Origin: Alphaproteobacteria bacterium
GTDB lineage: Bacteria > Pseudomonadota > Alphaproteobacteria > Micropepsales > Micropepsaceae
Assembly (NCBI GenBank): GCA_947455695.1
Contig: CANGRN010000006.1
Span: 1-15,906, forward strand
Direction of reading: 5' to 3'
DNA length: 15,906 nt
The notes under the pieces were generated by a model, which saw nothing but the letters and a program-made list of their open reading frames with translations, made no database searches and was not told the DNA's origin. Positions 7,076 through 14,288 of the stretch are shown here, piece by piece; the stretch's first letter is position 1, and each line of letters begins with the position of its first letter. A program made the translations under genes and the position numbers.

Positions 7076-8503
7076 ATGATGAAGTCCCTTTTCCTGCAGG
7101 CCCCGTCTTTCGAGGGTTATGACGGCGGCGCCGGCGCGCGGTACCAGATGAAGCGGGAAGTGAAGAGCTTCTGGTTTCCCACCTGGCTGGCCCAGGCCGC
7201 GGCGATGGTGCCCGGCTCGCGCCTGATCGACGCCCCGCCGCACAACCTGTCCTTCAAGGACATCGAAGACGATGTGAAGGCCCATGAGCTGATCGTCATT
7301 CACACCTCCACGCCCAGCTTCAAGTCCGACTGCAAGAGCGCGCGCCTTGTCCGCGCCCTCAATCCCACCGCCAAGATCGGTTTCATCGGCGCCAAGGTCG
7401 CGGTCGAGCCGATGGAGAGCATGCAGGCCTGCCCCGAACTCGATTTCGTGGCGCGCAATGAATACGACTTCACCATCAAGGAAATCGCCGAAGGCGCGGA
7501 CTGGTCCACCATCAAGGGTCTGACCTATCGCAATGCTTCGGGTGAAATCATCTCGAACCCCGAGCGCGAAATCCTGGTCGACATGGACAAGCTGCCGTCG
7601 GTGCTGCCCTACTACAAGCAGCTGGATGTGAAGAAGTATTTCGGCGGCTACCTGCTGCACCCCTACATGTCCTGGTACACCGGCCGCGGCTGCAAGTCGC
7701 GCTGCACCTTCTGCCTGTGGCCCCAGACCATCGGCGGCCACAAGTACCGCTTCATGTCCACCGAGCGCGTGGTGCGCGACGTGCAGTATGTGAAGGACAA
7801 TTTCCCCGAGGTGAAGGAAATCTTCTTCGACGACGACACGCTGACCGACAACCACGATCGCGTGGAAGAACTGGCCAAGGCGCTGGGCCCGCTGAAGATC
7901 ACCTGGTCGTGCAACGCCAAGGCGAACGTTCCGCGCAAGACCCTGGAAGTGATGAAGGCCAATGGCCTTCGCCTGCTGCTGGTCGGCTATGAATCCGGCA
8001 ACCAGCAGATCCTGCACAACATCAAGAAGGGCCTGCTGGTCGATGTCGCGCGCCGCTTCTCCAAGGATTGCCACGATCTGGGCATCGTCGTGCACGGCAC
8101 CTTCATCCTGGGCCTGCCGGGGGAAACCCGCGAAACCATCCAGGAAACGCTGCAATTCGCCAAGGATGTGAACCCGCACACCATCCAGGTGTCGCTGGCC
8201 GCGCCCTATCCGGGCACCTTCCTGTACAAGCAGGCCAAGGAAAATGGCTGGTTTGCCTCCGACGTGGACCTGTTGACGGACGACGGCACGCAGATTGCGC
8301 CGCTGAACTATCCGCACCTGGGCCATACCGAGATCTTCAATTCGGTGGAGGACTTCTACAAGAAGTTCTATTTCCGCCCGTCCAAGATCGCCGAGATCGT
8401 CAAGGAGATGCTCACCAGCCGCGACATGCTGGTGCGCCGCCTTCGCGAAGGCGTGGAGTTCTTCCAGTTCCTCAAGAACCGCGAAGACATGATCGTCTCC
8501 TAG
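7076..8503 (+). CDS. hpnJ: HpnJ, radical SAM enzyme of hopanoid headgroup (cyclitol ether) synthesis
   Basis: Radical SAM protein needed in known producers for converting glucosaminyl-bacteriohopanetetrol to the cyclitol ether, a sugar ring contraction. The iron-sulfur motif CxxxCxxC is in GRGCKSRCTFCLW; counted from ATG 7070 the cysteines are 208, 212 and 215. The preceding about 190 residues resemble the cobalamin-binding-like N-terminal domain of this radical SAM group ('IVIHTSTPSFKSD', 'IGFIGAKVAVEP'). 'FFDDDTLTDN' and 'GTFILGLPGET' are the usual barrel blocks, and the tail fits HpnJ. Start choice: ATG occurs at 7070, 7076 and 7079. AGAGG at 7064-7068 is only one base from 7070 but seven from 7076, so 7076 (or 7079) is preferred and yields an M-K-S-L-F-L-Q-type start expected for HpnJ. 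Product about 475 residues. The stop overlaps the hpnK GTG by one base. Confidence 0.93.
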   Translation: MMKSLFLQAPSFEGYDGGAGARYQMKREVKSFWFPTWLAQAAAMVPGSRLIDAPPHNLSFKDIEDDVKAHELIVIHTSTPSFKSDCKSARLVRALNPTAKIGFIGAKVAVEPMESMQACPELDFVARNEYDFTIKEIAEGADWSTIKGLTYRNASGEIISNPEREILVDMDKLPSVLPYYKQLDVKKYFGGYLLHPYMSWYTGRGCKSRCTFCLWPQTIGGHKYRFMSTERVVRDVQYVKDNFPEVKEIFFDDDTLTDNHDRVEELAKALGPLKITWSCNAKANVPRKTLEVMKANGLRLLLVGYESGNQQILHNIKKGLLVDVARRFSKDCHDLGIVVHGTFILGLPGETRETIQETLQFAKDVNPHTIQVSLAAPYPGTFLYKQAKENGWFASDVDLLTDDGTQIAPLNYPHLGHTEIFNSVEDFYKKFYFRPSKIAEIVKEMLTSRDMLVRRLREGVEFFQFLKNREDMIVS

Positions 8504-9345
8504 TGAGGCGTCTCATCGTCACCGCCGACGACTTCGGCGCTGCTGTCGAAGTCAATGAGGCGGTCGAACGCGCGCACCGGAACGGCATTCTTTCCGCCGC
8601 CAGTCTCATGGTTGCCGGCGCTGACGCCGGCGACGCCGTTGCGCGCGCCAAGACCATGCCGGAGCTGCGCGTCGGACTTCACCTGGTGTTGGTCGAGGGC
8701 AGGCCGATCCTGCCGCGGGATGCGGTGCCGGATCTGGTCGATGCGACCGGTCATTTTCGCACCGACATGGCGCGCGCCGGCGCCGCAATGTTCTTTTTCC
8801 CGAAAGTGCGCGCGCAACTGGCGGCCGAGATCGAAGCCCAGTTCGCGGCGTTCGAGGCCACGGGCCTGCGGCTGGATCACGTCAACGCCCACAAGCATTT
8901 CCACCTGCACCCCACCATCGCGTCCCTGATCGTGAAGATCGGCAAGACCCATCGCGTGACGGGTGCGCGCGTACCGCTGGAGCCGCAGGATGTGCTGGGC
9001 AGGATCGAACCGCACAAGGCCTCCGGCGTGGTGGCCCTGACCGCGCCGTTTGCGCGCGCGTTGCGCGGCCGCTTCCGCCGCGCCGGCATCACCGCGCCCG
9101 ATGCGGTGTTCGGCCTGGCCTGGTCCGGCGCGATGACGCGAAAGCGGCTGGCGGGGTTGATCGAACATCTGCCCGATGGCCTGAGCGAGATTTATACCCA
9201 CCCGGCCACCGGGCCGTATCCGGGCTCGGCGCCGGGTTATCAGTATGCCGGGGAACTGGCGGCTTTGACCGATCCGGCGGTGGTGGCCAGCCTTGCTGCA
9301 AAAGGGATCAAAACCGGCGGTTTTTCCGACTTTAAAGTCCAATAA
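8503..9345 (+). CDS. hpnK: HpnK, hopanoid N-acetylglucosamine deacetylase (YdjC/ChbG family)
   Basis: Metal-dependent carbohydrate deacetylase that removes the acetyl group from N-acetylglucosaminyl-bacteriohopanetetrol made by HpnI. The 280-residue protein opens with RRLIVTADDFG (D9, D10), has H60 in 'VGLHLVLVEGRP', and a histidine-rich metal segment DHVNAHKHFHLHP at 125-137; these are the family metal and catalytic regions. 'EIYTHPA' near the C-terminus is also typical. The start is GTG at 8503, overlapping the hpnJ stop (TAGTG) by one base; no ATG lies close enough to preserve the TADDFG N-terminus, and no strong ribosome site is visible, so translation is probably coupled to hpnJ. A 91-base gap follows. 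The family assignment is strong; the substrate follows from the hpnI/hpnJ context. Confidence 0.92.
   Translation: MRRLIVTADDFGAAVEVNEAVERAHRNGILSAASLMVAGADAGDAVARAKTMPELRVGLHLVLVEGRPILPRDAVPDLVDATGHFRTDMARAGAAMFFFPKVRAQLAAEIEAQFAAFEATGLRLDHVNAHKHFHLHPTIASLIVKIGKTHRVTGARVPLEPQDVLGRIEPHKASGVVALTAPFARALRGRFRRAGITAPDAVFGLAWSGAMTRKRLAGLIEHLPDGLSEIYTHPATGPYPGSAPGYQYAGELAALTDPAVVASLAAKGIKTGGFSDFKVQ
9310..9339. repeat. Small hairpin and 12-base palindrome at the end of hpnK
   Basis: Within the last codons of hpnK, AAAACC (9310-9315) can pair with GGTTTT (9319-9324) and is followed by one more T. GACTTTAAAGTC (9328-9339) is a perfect 12-base palindrome ending just before the stop codon. The hairpin is AT-rich with a 3-base loop and no long T-run, so it would be at best a weak terminator. 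The palindrome could be a protein-binding site or chance. Confidence 0.25.
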
Positions 9346-9366
9346 AAGCAAATACTTGCGCTGAGT

Positions 9367-9406
9367 TTGACGGAGATCATTTTAGGGTTCAATTGCTCCT
9401 GTCAAA
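9367..9406 (+). promoter_or_regulatory. Candidate internal promoter ahead of the diiron pair
   Basis: The 91-base gap 9346-9436 is the largest in the hopanoid cluster and is AT-richer than its surroundings. TTGACG at 9367-9372 is a good -35 match, but there is no convincing -10 box 16-18 bases downstream. TTTGAC (9366-9371) and GTCAAA (9401-9406) form inverted 6-base arms 29 bases apart. The call rests on the -35 match and the gap position, and is weak. Confidence 0.25.
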
Positions 9407-9436
9407 GGGGTATTGCAGTGCGAGAATGGAGCGTCG

Positions 9437-10342
9437 ATGAGTAGTCCGGCTTTCGCTATCCCCCCCGACCTGACGCGTGATACCGGCGCCTGGCCTGGTG
9501 ACGGTCCTATCAAGTTCGGCTCGGACGAGCACAAGCGGCTGTTCTGCAAGACGCTGCTCGACACCCATGACCCCTACAAGCCGGCGGTGCTGGACTGGCC
9601 CAAGCTGGGCGAGGAAGCCGAGAAGCGCATCACCGCGCTGCCGATCTGGGACATCGCTGTCCAGACCGAGAACCGCGCCGGCCTGAATGTCTGCACCTAT
9701 GCCGAAAGCATTCCCGATCAGCTGCTGCGCAAGGCAGTGGAGCTGAACGGCTTCGAGGAACGCCGCCACCGCCATGTGCTGGCCAACCTAGTCGAGGCTT
9801 ACGGCATCAAGCTGGCGCCCGAGCCGGTTTATGAGAAGCCGAAGAACCCGGAATGGGCCTTCCTGGTCACCGGCTACAGCGAATGCATCGACTCGTTCTT
9901 TGCCTTCGGTCTGTTCAAGGCCGCCAAGGACACCGGCTATTTCCCGCCCGAGCTGATCGCGACCTTCGATCCGGTCGTGAACGAGGAAGCCCGCCACATC
10001 CTGTTCTTCGTCAACTGGGTGGCCTGGCACCGCCGCAACATGCCCTGGTGGCGCCGGCCCTATTTCGAGTTGAAGGTTCTCGCGGTCTGGCTGTTCCTGA
10101 TCTATGAGCGCATGGGCATCGCCTCGGACGTGTCCAATGGTCAGCAGGACAACAACTTCACCGTCAACGGCGCCGCGCAGCTGGGGTCGGACATCGATGT
10201 CGGCGAGTTGATCGCCATCTGCGTCGCCGAGAATGACCGCCGCCTGAAGCCCTATGACGACCGTTTGAAGCGTCCGCGTTTCGTGCCTTTCCTGGCGCGC
10301 ATGGCGCTGAAATTCATTGGTCCGAAAAAGAAAGCCGCCTGA
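9437..10342 (+). CDS. Ferritin-like diiron protein A in hopanoid cluster
   Basis: Predicted non-haem diiron protein of 301 residues with a four-helix ferritin-like core. Ligand set: E78 (TENRAG), E108 and H111 (GFEERRH), E149 (GYSECIDSF), E184 and H187 (NEEARHILFFVNW), giving E-30-ExxH-41-E-35-ExxH. This is the arrangement of diiron oxygenases and oxidases, so O2 activation is likely; the substrate is unknown. A hydrophobic helix at about 211-222 (ELKVLAVWLFLI) could sit against the membrane, and the C-terminus ends in lysines. The start is ATG 9437 because GGAG at 9428-9431 lies five bases ahead; an in-frame TTG at 9413 would add eight residues but is disfavoured. The stop overlaps the next gene by one base. 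The next gene encodes a paralogue. I do not recognise a named Hpn family here; the fold call is confident, function is inferred from context. Confidence 0.85.
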   Translation: MSSPAFAIPPDLTRDTGAWPGDGPIKFGSDEHKRLFCKTLLDTHDPYKPAVLDWPKLGEEAEKRITALPIWDIAVQTENRAGLNVCTYAESIPDQLLRKAVELNGFEERRHRHVLANLVEAYGIKLAPEPVYEKPKNPEWAFLVTGYSECIDSFFAFGLFKAAKDTGYFPPELIATFDPVVNEEARHILFFVNWVAWHRRNMPWWRRPYFELKVLAVWLFLIYERMGIASDVSNGQQDNNFTVNGAAQLGSDIDVGELIAICVAENDRRLKPYDDRLKRPRFVPFLARMALKFIGPKKKAA

Positions 10343-11190
10343 TGAAAATCGGATCGCCGCAGCACCGCGACACCTTCTGCAAGCATTTCATGCAGACCTA
10401 TACCGAGTTCGATCCGGAAACGCTGCCCTGGCCGGACCTGGACGAGGCAGCGCTGGCGCGCCTGAAGTCGGTGCCGTTCTGGGAAGAAGTTTTCTACACC
10501 GAGCGCCGTGCCGGCGCGATCGTGGCCGAATTCGTCAAGACCATCAAAGACCCGGTGATGAAGGAAGCCGTGGCGCTGCAGGGCTTCGAGGAAGCCCGCC
10601 ACGCCAAGCTGCTCCGGGTGATGATCCAGAAATACAATATCGACGCCGCCGAACGGCCGCTGGAAGATGTCAGCGACAATGTCGAAACCCGCTTCAAGGA
10701 TTTCGGCTTCGGCGAATGCATGGACTCATTTCTTGGTTTCGGCGTTTTCAAGATCGCCATGCAGTCGCAATTCCTGCCCAAGGAAATGTTCCAGATCTTC
10801 GAAACCCTGATGTACGAAGAAACCCGTCACATCGTCTTCTTCGTCAACTGGATGGCCTATAACCAGGCGCAGAAGGGCTTTCTCGCCCGCATGCTGCTGC
10901 CGCTGACCGACTTCCGCTATTACATGCGCGCCCTGGGCCGCATGGTGGGCACCGCCAAGCGCGGCAAGGAGCTGAACGACGGCAAGGAATTTTCCGCCAC
11001 CCAGGCGAGCGTTTTCCTGGACGGCTTCACCTTCCGCCGCTTCCTGGAAGACTGCTATTCGGAAAACCGCCGCCGCATGGACGTGTTCGAGCCCGAATTG
11101 CTCCGCCCCAGCTTCCTGCCCCAGCTGGCGGAAACCGCGCTGGGCGCCATGCGCTTGTGGAGTTTCCGCGCCAAGCCGCTTCCTGCGTAA
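10342..11190 (+). CDS. Ferritin-like diiron protein B, paralogue of the preceding gene
   Basis: Predicted diiron protein of 282 residues, clearly paralogous to the upstream gene: GFEEARHAKLL against GFEERRHRHVL, FGECMDSFLGFGVFK against YSECIDSFFAFGLFK, and EETRHIVFFVNWMAY against EEARHILFFVNWVAW. Ligands are E54, E84 and H87, E125, E160 and H163, with spacings 30, 41 and 35 exactly as in protein A, so neither copy has lost its site. Protein B lacks most of the about 24-residue N-terminal extension of A. The C-termini are also related (ENRRRMDVF against ENDRRLKPY). Start ATG 10342 overlaps the upstream stop (TGATG) by one base; no strong ribosome site, so coupling is likely, and its own stop overlaps the hpnL ATG by one base. 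Possibly A and B form a heterodimer or act on successive positions of a hopanoid; both are inference. Confidence 0.85.
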   Translation: MKIGSPQHRDTFCKHFMQTYTEFDPETLPWPDLDEAALARLKSVPFWEEVFYTERRAGAIVAEFVKTIKDPVMKEAVALQGFEEARHAKLLRVMIQKYNIDAAERPLEDVSDNVETRFKDFGFGECMDSFLGFGVFKIAMQSQFLPKEMFQIFETLMYEETRHIVFFVNWMAYNQAQKGFLARMLLPLTDFRYYMRALGRMVGTAKRGKELNDGKEFSATQASVFLDGFTFRRFLEDCYSENRRRMDVFEPELLRPSFLPQLAETALGAMRLWSFRAKPLPA

Positions 11191-12164
11191 TGAAGTGGGC
11201 GCCAAAGCTCGGGGTCGCTGTCGCGCTGCTGGCTGGCGTCATCGCGGCCGTTTATCTGGTCCTGACCATCGGTTTTGACGCGGTGTTCGCGGCGGTCGCG
11301 CGCGCCGGCTTCGGTGGCCTGGCGCTGTTGTGCCTGTTCGCGCTGCTTGTGTTCATCAGCCTTGCTTTTGCCTGGTACACGCTGCTGCCGCCGTCCGAGC
11401 GCCGGCCGGTGCGCGATTTCTATCTCGCCCGCGTGGTGCGCGATTCCATCGCCGAGATTTCGCCCTTCTCGCCGGTGGGCGGCATGGTCGCCGCGGCGCG
11501 GCTGATGGTGTTGAAGGGCATGAGCCCGGCCCATGCCGCCGCTTCCGTCGCCGGCGACGCCACCACCGAAGCAATGGCGCAGGTCGTGTTCCTGGCCTTC
11601 GGGCTGGGCCTGGGCTTCACCCAGTTCCGCCACCTGGAAGGTTCGGGACCGGTCACCGAGGGCATGCTGGCGGTGCTGCTGCTCGCGATTCCGGCGATTG
11701 CGCTGCTGATCTTCCTGCAGAAGAAAGGCGCCGGGCTGGCCGAGCGCATGGCCGCGCGCTTCTTCCCCCTGCGCCAGGGCGTCCCGTTTCACGCCGCGAT
11801 CACGGAACTGTACAGCTCCAAGAGCCGTCTGGCGGTGTCGGCGGCGCTGCATCTGCTGGCCTGGATCGGGGCCGGTGTGGGGACGTTCATTTCCTTCCGC
11901 CTGGTGGGCGGGCAGATCGGCTTTTTGAATGCCGTGGCGCTGGAAGCCCTGCTGTGCACCTTGCGCAGCATCGCCGCGCCTGTGCCCGCCGCCATCGGGG
12001 TGCAGGAATGGGGTTACGCCATGCTGGCGCCGCTGTTCGGCCTGCCGGCGGAGATGGGTGTGGCGGTGTCGCTGCTCAAGCGGGCGCGCGAGATCGTGAT
12101 CGGCGTGCCGGCGCTGATCTATTGGCAAAGCGTGGAAAGCCGAAAGGCGTTCGCCAATGTCTGA
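11190..12164 (+). CDS. hpnL: HpnL, multi-pass membrane protein, flippase-like (LPG synthase TM type)
   Basis: Integral membrane protein of 324 residues with about seven to eight hydrophobic segments (for example about 7-27, 38-63, 123-140, 156-175, 215-240 and 280-315). It matches the membrane domain of lysylphosphatidylglycerol synthase/UPF0104 proteins, which are thought to move lipids across the bilayer: 'ARVVRDSIAEISPFSPVGG' and the downstream 'AAPVPAAIGVQEWGY' are the family blocks. HpnL of hopanoid loci belongs to this group; moving tailored hopanoids is plausible but not shown. Start: ATG 11190 overlaps the upstream stop (TAATG) by one base; a GTG at 11157 is in frame but would overlap the diiron gene by 34 bases. 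No ribosome site is visible, so translation is probably coupled. Its 3' end overlaps hpnA by 8 bases. Confidence 0.8.
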   Translation: MKWAPKLGVAVALLAGVIAAVYLVLTIGFDAVFAAVARAGFGGLALLCLFALLVFISLAFAWYTLLPPSERRPVRDFYLARVVRDSIAEISPFSPVGGMVAAARLMVLKGMSPAHAAASVAGDATTEAMAQVVFLAFGLGLGFTQFRHLEGSGPVTEGMLAVLLLAIPAIALLIFLQKKGAGLAERMAARFFPLRQGVPFHAAITELYSSKSRLAVSAALHLLAWIGAGVGTFISFRLVGGQIGFLNAVALEALLCTLRSIAAPVPAAIGVQEWGYAMLAPLFGLPAEMGVAVSLLKRAREIVIGVPALIYWQSVESRKAFANV

Positions 12165-13146
12165 TATCGCACTGGTCACCGGAGCATCCGGGTTCGTCGG
12201 CTCGGCCGTGGCGCGGGCGCTTGTGGCGCGCGGCCTGCATGTGCGGGTGGTGATGCGACCCACCGCCAACCGGCTCAATATCGCCAAGCTGCATTGCGAA
12301 CCGGTGGTCGGCGACATGCGCGATGAGGCCTCGATGACCGCCGCGCTGAAAGGTGCGCGCTATCTGTTCCATGTCGCGGCCGATTATCGCCTCTGGGCGC
12401 GCGATCCGGGCGAGATCGAACGCAACAATTTCCAGGGCGCCAGGGCGACCATGGGCGCGGCGCTGAAGGCCGGTGTGGAACGGGTGGTCTATACCTCCTC
12501 CGTCGCGGCCCTGAAGCCGGGTGATGCCGCGGTGGATGAGAATTCCCGCCACACGCCGCAAAGCGTGATCGGCGCTTACAAGCGCAGCAAGCTGGTGGCC
12601 GAGCGCGAAGTGGAACGCCTGGTGCGGGAGGAGGGGCTTCCCGCCGTCATCGTGGCGCCGTCCACCCCCATCGGTCCGCGCGACATCAAGCCCACGCCGA
12701 CAGGGCGCATCATCGTCGAGGCCGCCACGGGGCGCATGCCGGCCTTTGTCGATACCGGACTCAACCTGGTGCATGTCGATGATGTGGCGAACGGCCATCT
12801 GCTGGCCCTGGACAAGGGCAAGATCGGCGAAAATTACATATTGGGCGGTACGGACGTGGCCCTGCAGACCATGCTGGGCGATATCGCCTTTTTGTCGGGT
12901 CGCAAGGCGCCCACCATCAAGATCCCGCGCGCGCCCTTGTTCCCGCTGGCCTGGGCGGCCGAAGCGGTTGCCCGCGTGACCGGCAAGGAGCCGTTCCTCA
13001 CCGCCGATGCGCTCCGCATGTCGCGCTATCGCATGTTCTTCAGCAGCGAAAAGGCCAGGCGCGATCTGGGCTATACCGCAAGGCCCTATCGCGAAGGCCT
13101 GAAGGATGCGCTGAGCTGGTTCCGTGAGAACGGATATCTGGCATGA
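12157..13146 (+). CDS. hpnA: HpnA, NAD(P)-dependent epimerase/dehydratase-like protein
   Basis: Extended short-chain dehydrogenase of 329 residues found at hopanoid loci. The Rossmann motif TGASGFVG is at residues 8-15, the catalytic Y141-xxx-K145 in AYKRSK, and the serine in VVYTSS (113-115). 'DYRLWARDPGEIERNN' is characteristic of HpnA (the hopanoid-associated sugar epimerase family) rather than general GalE-type epimerases. The exact substrate is not established by the sequence; a sugar nucleotide or a hopanoid side-chain sugar intermediate is usually assumed. AAAGG at 12143-12147, nine bases before ATG 12157, is a usable ribosome site inside the hpnL end. The gene overlaps hpnL by 8 bases and hpnB by 4, so it is part of one coupled transcript. 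No odd features seen. Confidence 0.9.
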   Translation: MSDIALVTGASGFVGSAVARALVARGLHVRVVMRPTANRLNIAKLHCEPVVGDMRDEASMTAALKGARYLFHVAADYRLWARDPGEIERNNFQGARATMGAALKAGVERVVYTSSVAALKPGDAAVDENSRHTPQSVIGAYKRSKLVAEREVERLVREEGLPAVIVAPSTPIGPRDIKPTPTGRIIVEAATGRMPAFVDTGLNLVHVDDVANGHLLALDKGKIGENYILGGTDVALQTMLGDIAFLSGRKAPTIKIPRAPLFPLAWAAEAVARVTGKEPFLTADALRMSRYRMFFSSEKARRDLGYTARPYREGLKDALSWFRENGYLA

Positions 13147-14288
13147 TTGCGGGCATCCTGTTCGGCTTCCTGCCGCTCCTGATCTGGCTCTATCTGCTGC
13201 TGTTCCACAACGGCTTCTGGCTGCTGCGCGAACGCGACACGCAGCCGCTCGCCGAGCCCGATGCCTGGCCGTCTGTGGTGGCCGTGGTGCCGGCACGCGA
13301 CGAGGCGGATGTGATCCATCGCAGCATCGGCAGCCTGATCGCCCAGAATTATCCTGGCGAGTTTCGCATCGTGCTGGTGGACGACCAGTCGGGCGACGGA
13401 ACCGGCGCGCTGGCGCGGGCGCTGAATTCCGAGCGGCTGACGGTGCTGACGGGCGCGGCGCGCCCCTCGGGCTGGACCGGCAAGCTGTGGGCGATGAGCC
13501 AGGGCAGCGATTACGCCGCCGCCTTCAAGCCGGATTACCTGTGGTTCACCGACGCTGACATCGCCCATGCTCCGGACAATCTGCGCATGCTGGTGTCGCG
13601 CGCCAGGGATGGCAACCGGGTACTGGTGTCGCTGATGGCGCGGCTCAACTGCAAATCGGCGGCCGAGCATTTCCTGATTCCCGCCTTCGTGTTTTTCTTC
13701 GACATGCTGTTTCCGTTCGGCGCGGTCAACAATCCGCGCAACCCCGTGGCCGCGGCGGCCGGCGGCTGTATGCTGGCCAATAGCGCGGCGCTGGAAAAAG
13801 CCGGCGGCATTGCCGCCATCCGGCACAACATCATCGACGATTGCGCCCTGGGCCGGGCAATGAAGCGGCAGGGCTCCATCTGGCTGGGGCTTACCGACCG
13901 CGCTGTCAGCTTGCGGCCCTATCCCCATATCGCCGATATCCGCCATATGGTGACGCGCAGCGCCTATGCCCAATTGGGTTATTCGCCGCTGGTGCTGGCC
14001 GGCACCATGCTGGGCCTGGCGCTGGTCTATCTGGCGCCGGTGATGACGGCACTGTTCGCCTGGGGCATTTCGCAATTGGCTGGCTGGCTGGCTTGGATCA
14101 TCATGGCGCTGATTTACCAGCCCATGCTGCGCTTCTACCGCCTGTCGCCGCTATGGGGATTGGCCCTGCCGCTGATCGGCATTTTCTATGCGGCTTTCAC
14201 CCTGCAGTCGGCCGTCCAGTACTGGTCGGGCAAGGGCGGCATGTGGAAGGGCCGGGCCCAGGCGGATGCCGGAAAGGGCGCGGCATGA
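13143..14288 (+). CDS. hpnB: HpnB, hopanoid-associated glycosyltransferase
   Basis: Membrane-bound family-2-like glycosyltransferase of 381 residues. It has an N-terminal membrane segment (about 2-21), the GT-A domain 'VVAVVPARDEADVI', then VLVDDQSGDGTG (D80, D81), 'FTDADIAHAPDN' (D137, D139), and 'IIDDCALGRAMKRQG' (D232, D233) as the third acidic motif. 'TRSAYAQLGYSP' and the C-terminal 'GKGGMWKGR' are typical of HpnB. Hydrophobic stretches at about 180-195, 285-325 and 338-355 anchor it. HpnB occurs with HpnA in hopanoid operons; the sugar and acceptor are not proven by sequence. ATG 13143 overlaps the hpnA stop by four bases (ATGA), and the hpnC ATG overlaps its stop likewise. Confidence 0.9.
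   Translation: MIAGILFGFLPLLIWLYLLLFHNGFWLLRERDTQPLAEPDAWPSVVAVVPARDEADVIHRSIGSLIAQNYPGEFRIVLVDDQSGDGTGALARALNSERLTVLTGAARPSGWTGKLWAMSQGSDYAAAFKPDYLWFTDADIAHAPDNLRMLVSRARDGNRVLVSLMARLNCKSAAEHFLIPAFVFFFDMLFPFGAVNNPRNPVAAAAGGCMLANSAALEKAGGIAAIRHNIIDDCALGRAMKRQGSIWLGLTDRAVSLRPYPHIADIRHMVTRSAYAQLGYSPLVLAGTMLGLALVYLAPVMTALFAWGISQLAGWLAWIIMALIYQPMLRFYRLSPLWGLALPLIGIFYAAFTLQSAVQYWSGKGGMWKGRAQADAGKGAA

Noticed and set aside
6731..8326. 531-codon minus-strand open frame opposite hpnI/hpnJ
   Set aside because: It spans two recognised genes and their gap, with shadow-like composition and no recognisable motif.
11157..11189. Upstream GTG start for hpnL
   Set aside because: It would overlap the diiron gene by 34 bases, whereas ATG 11190 gives a one-base stop/start overlap like neighbouring junctions.
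11055..12317. 420-codon minus-strand open frame opposite hpnL
   Set aside because: His/Arg/Gln-rich composition with no domain; it is antisense to HpnL and the ends of its neighbours.
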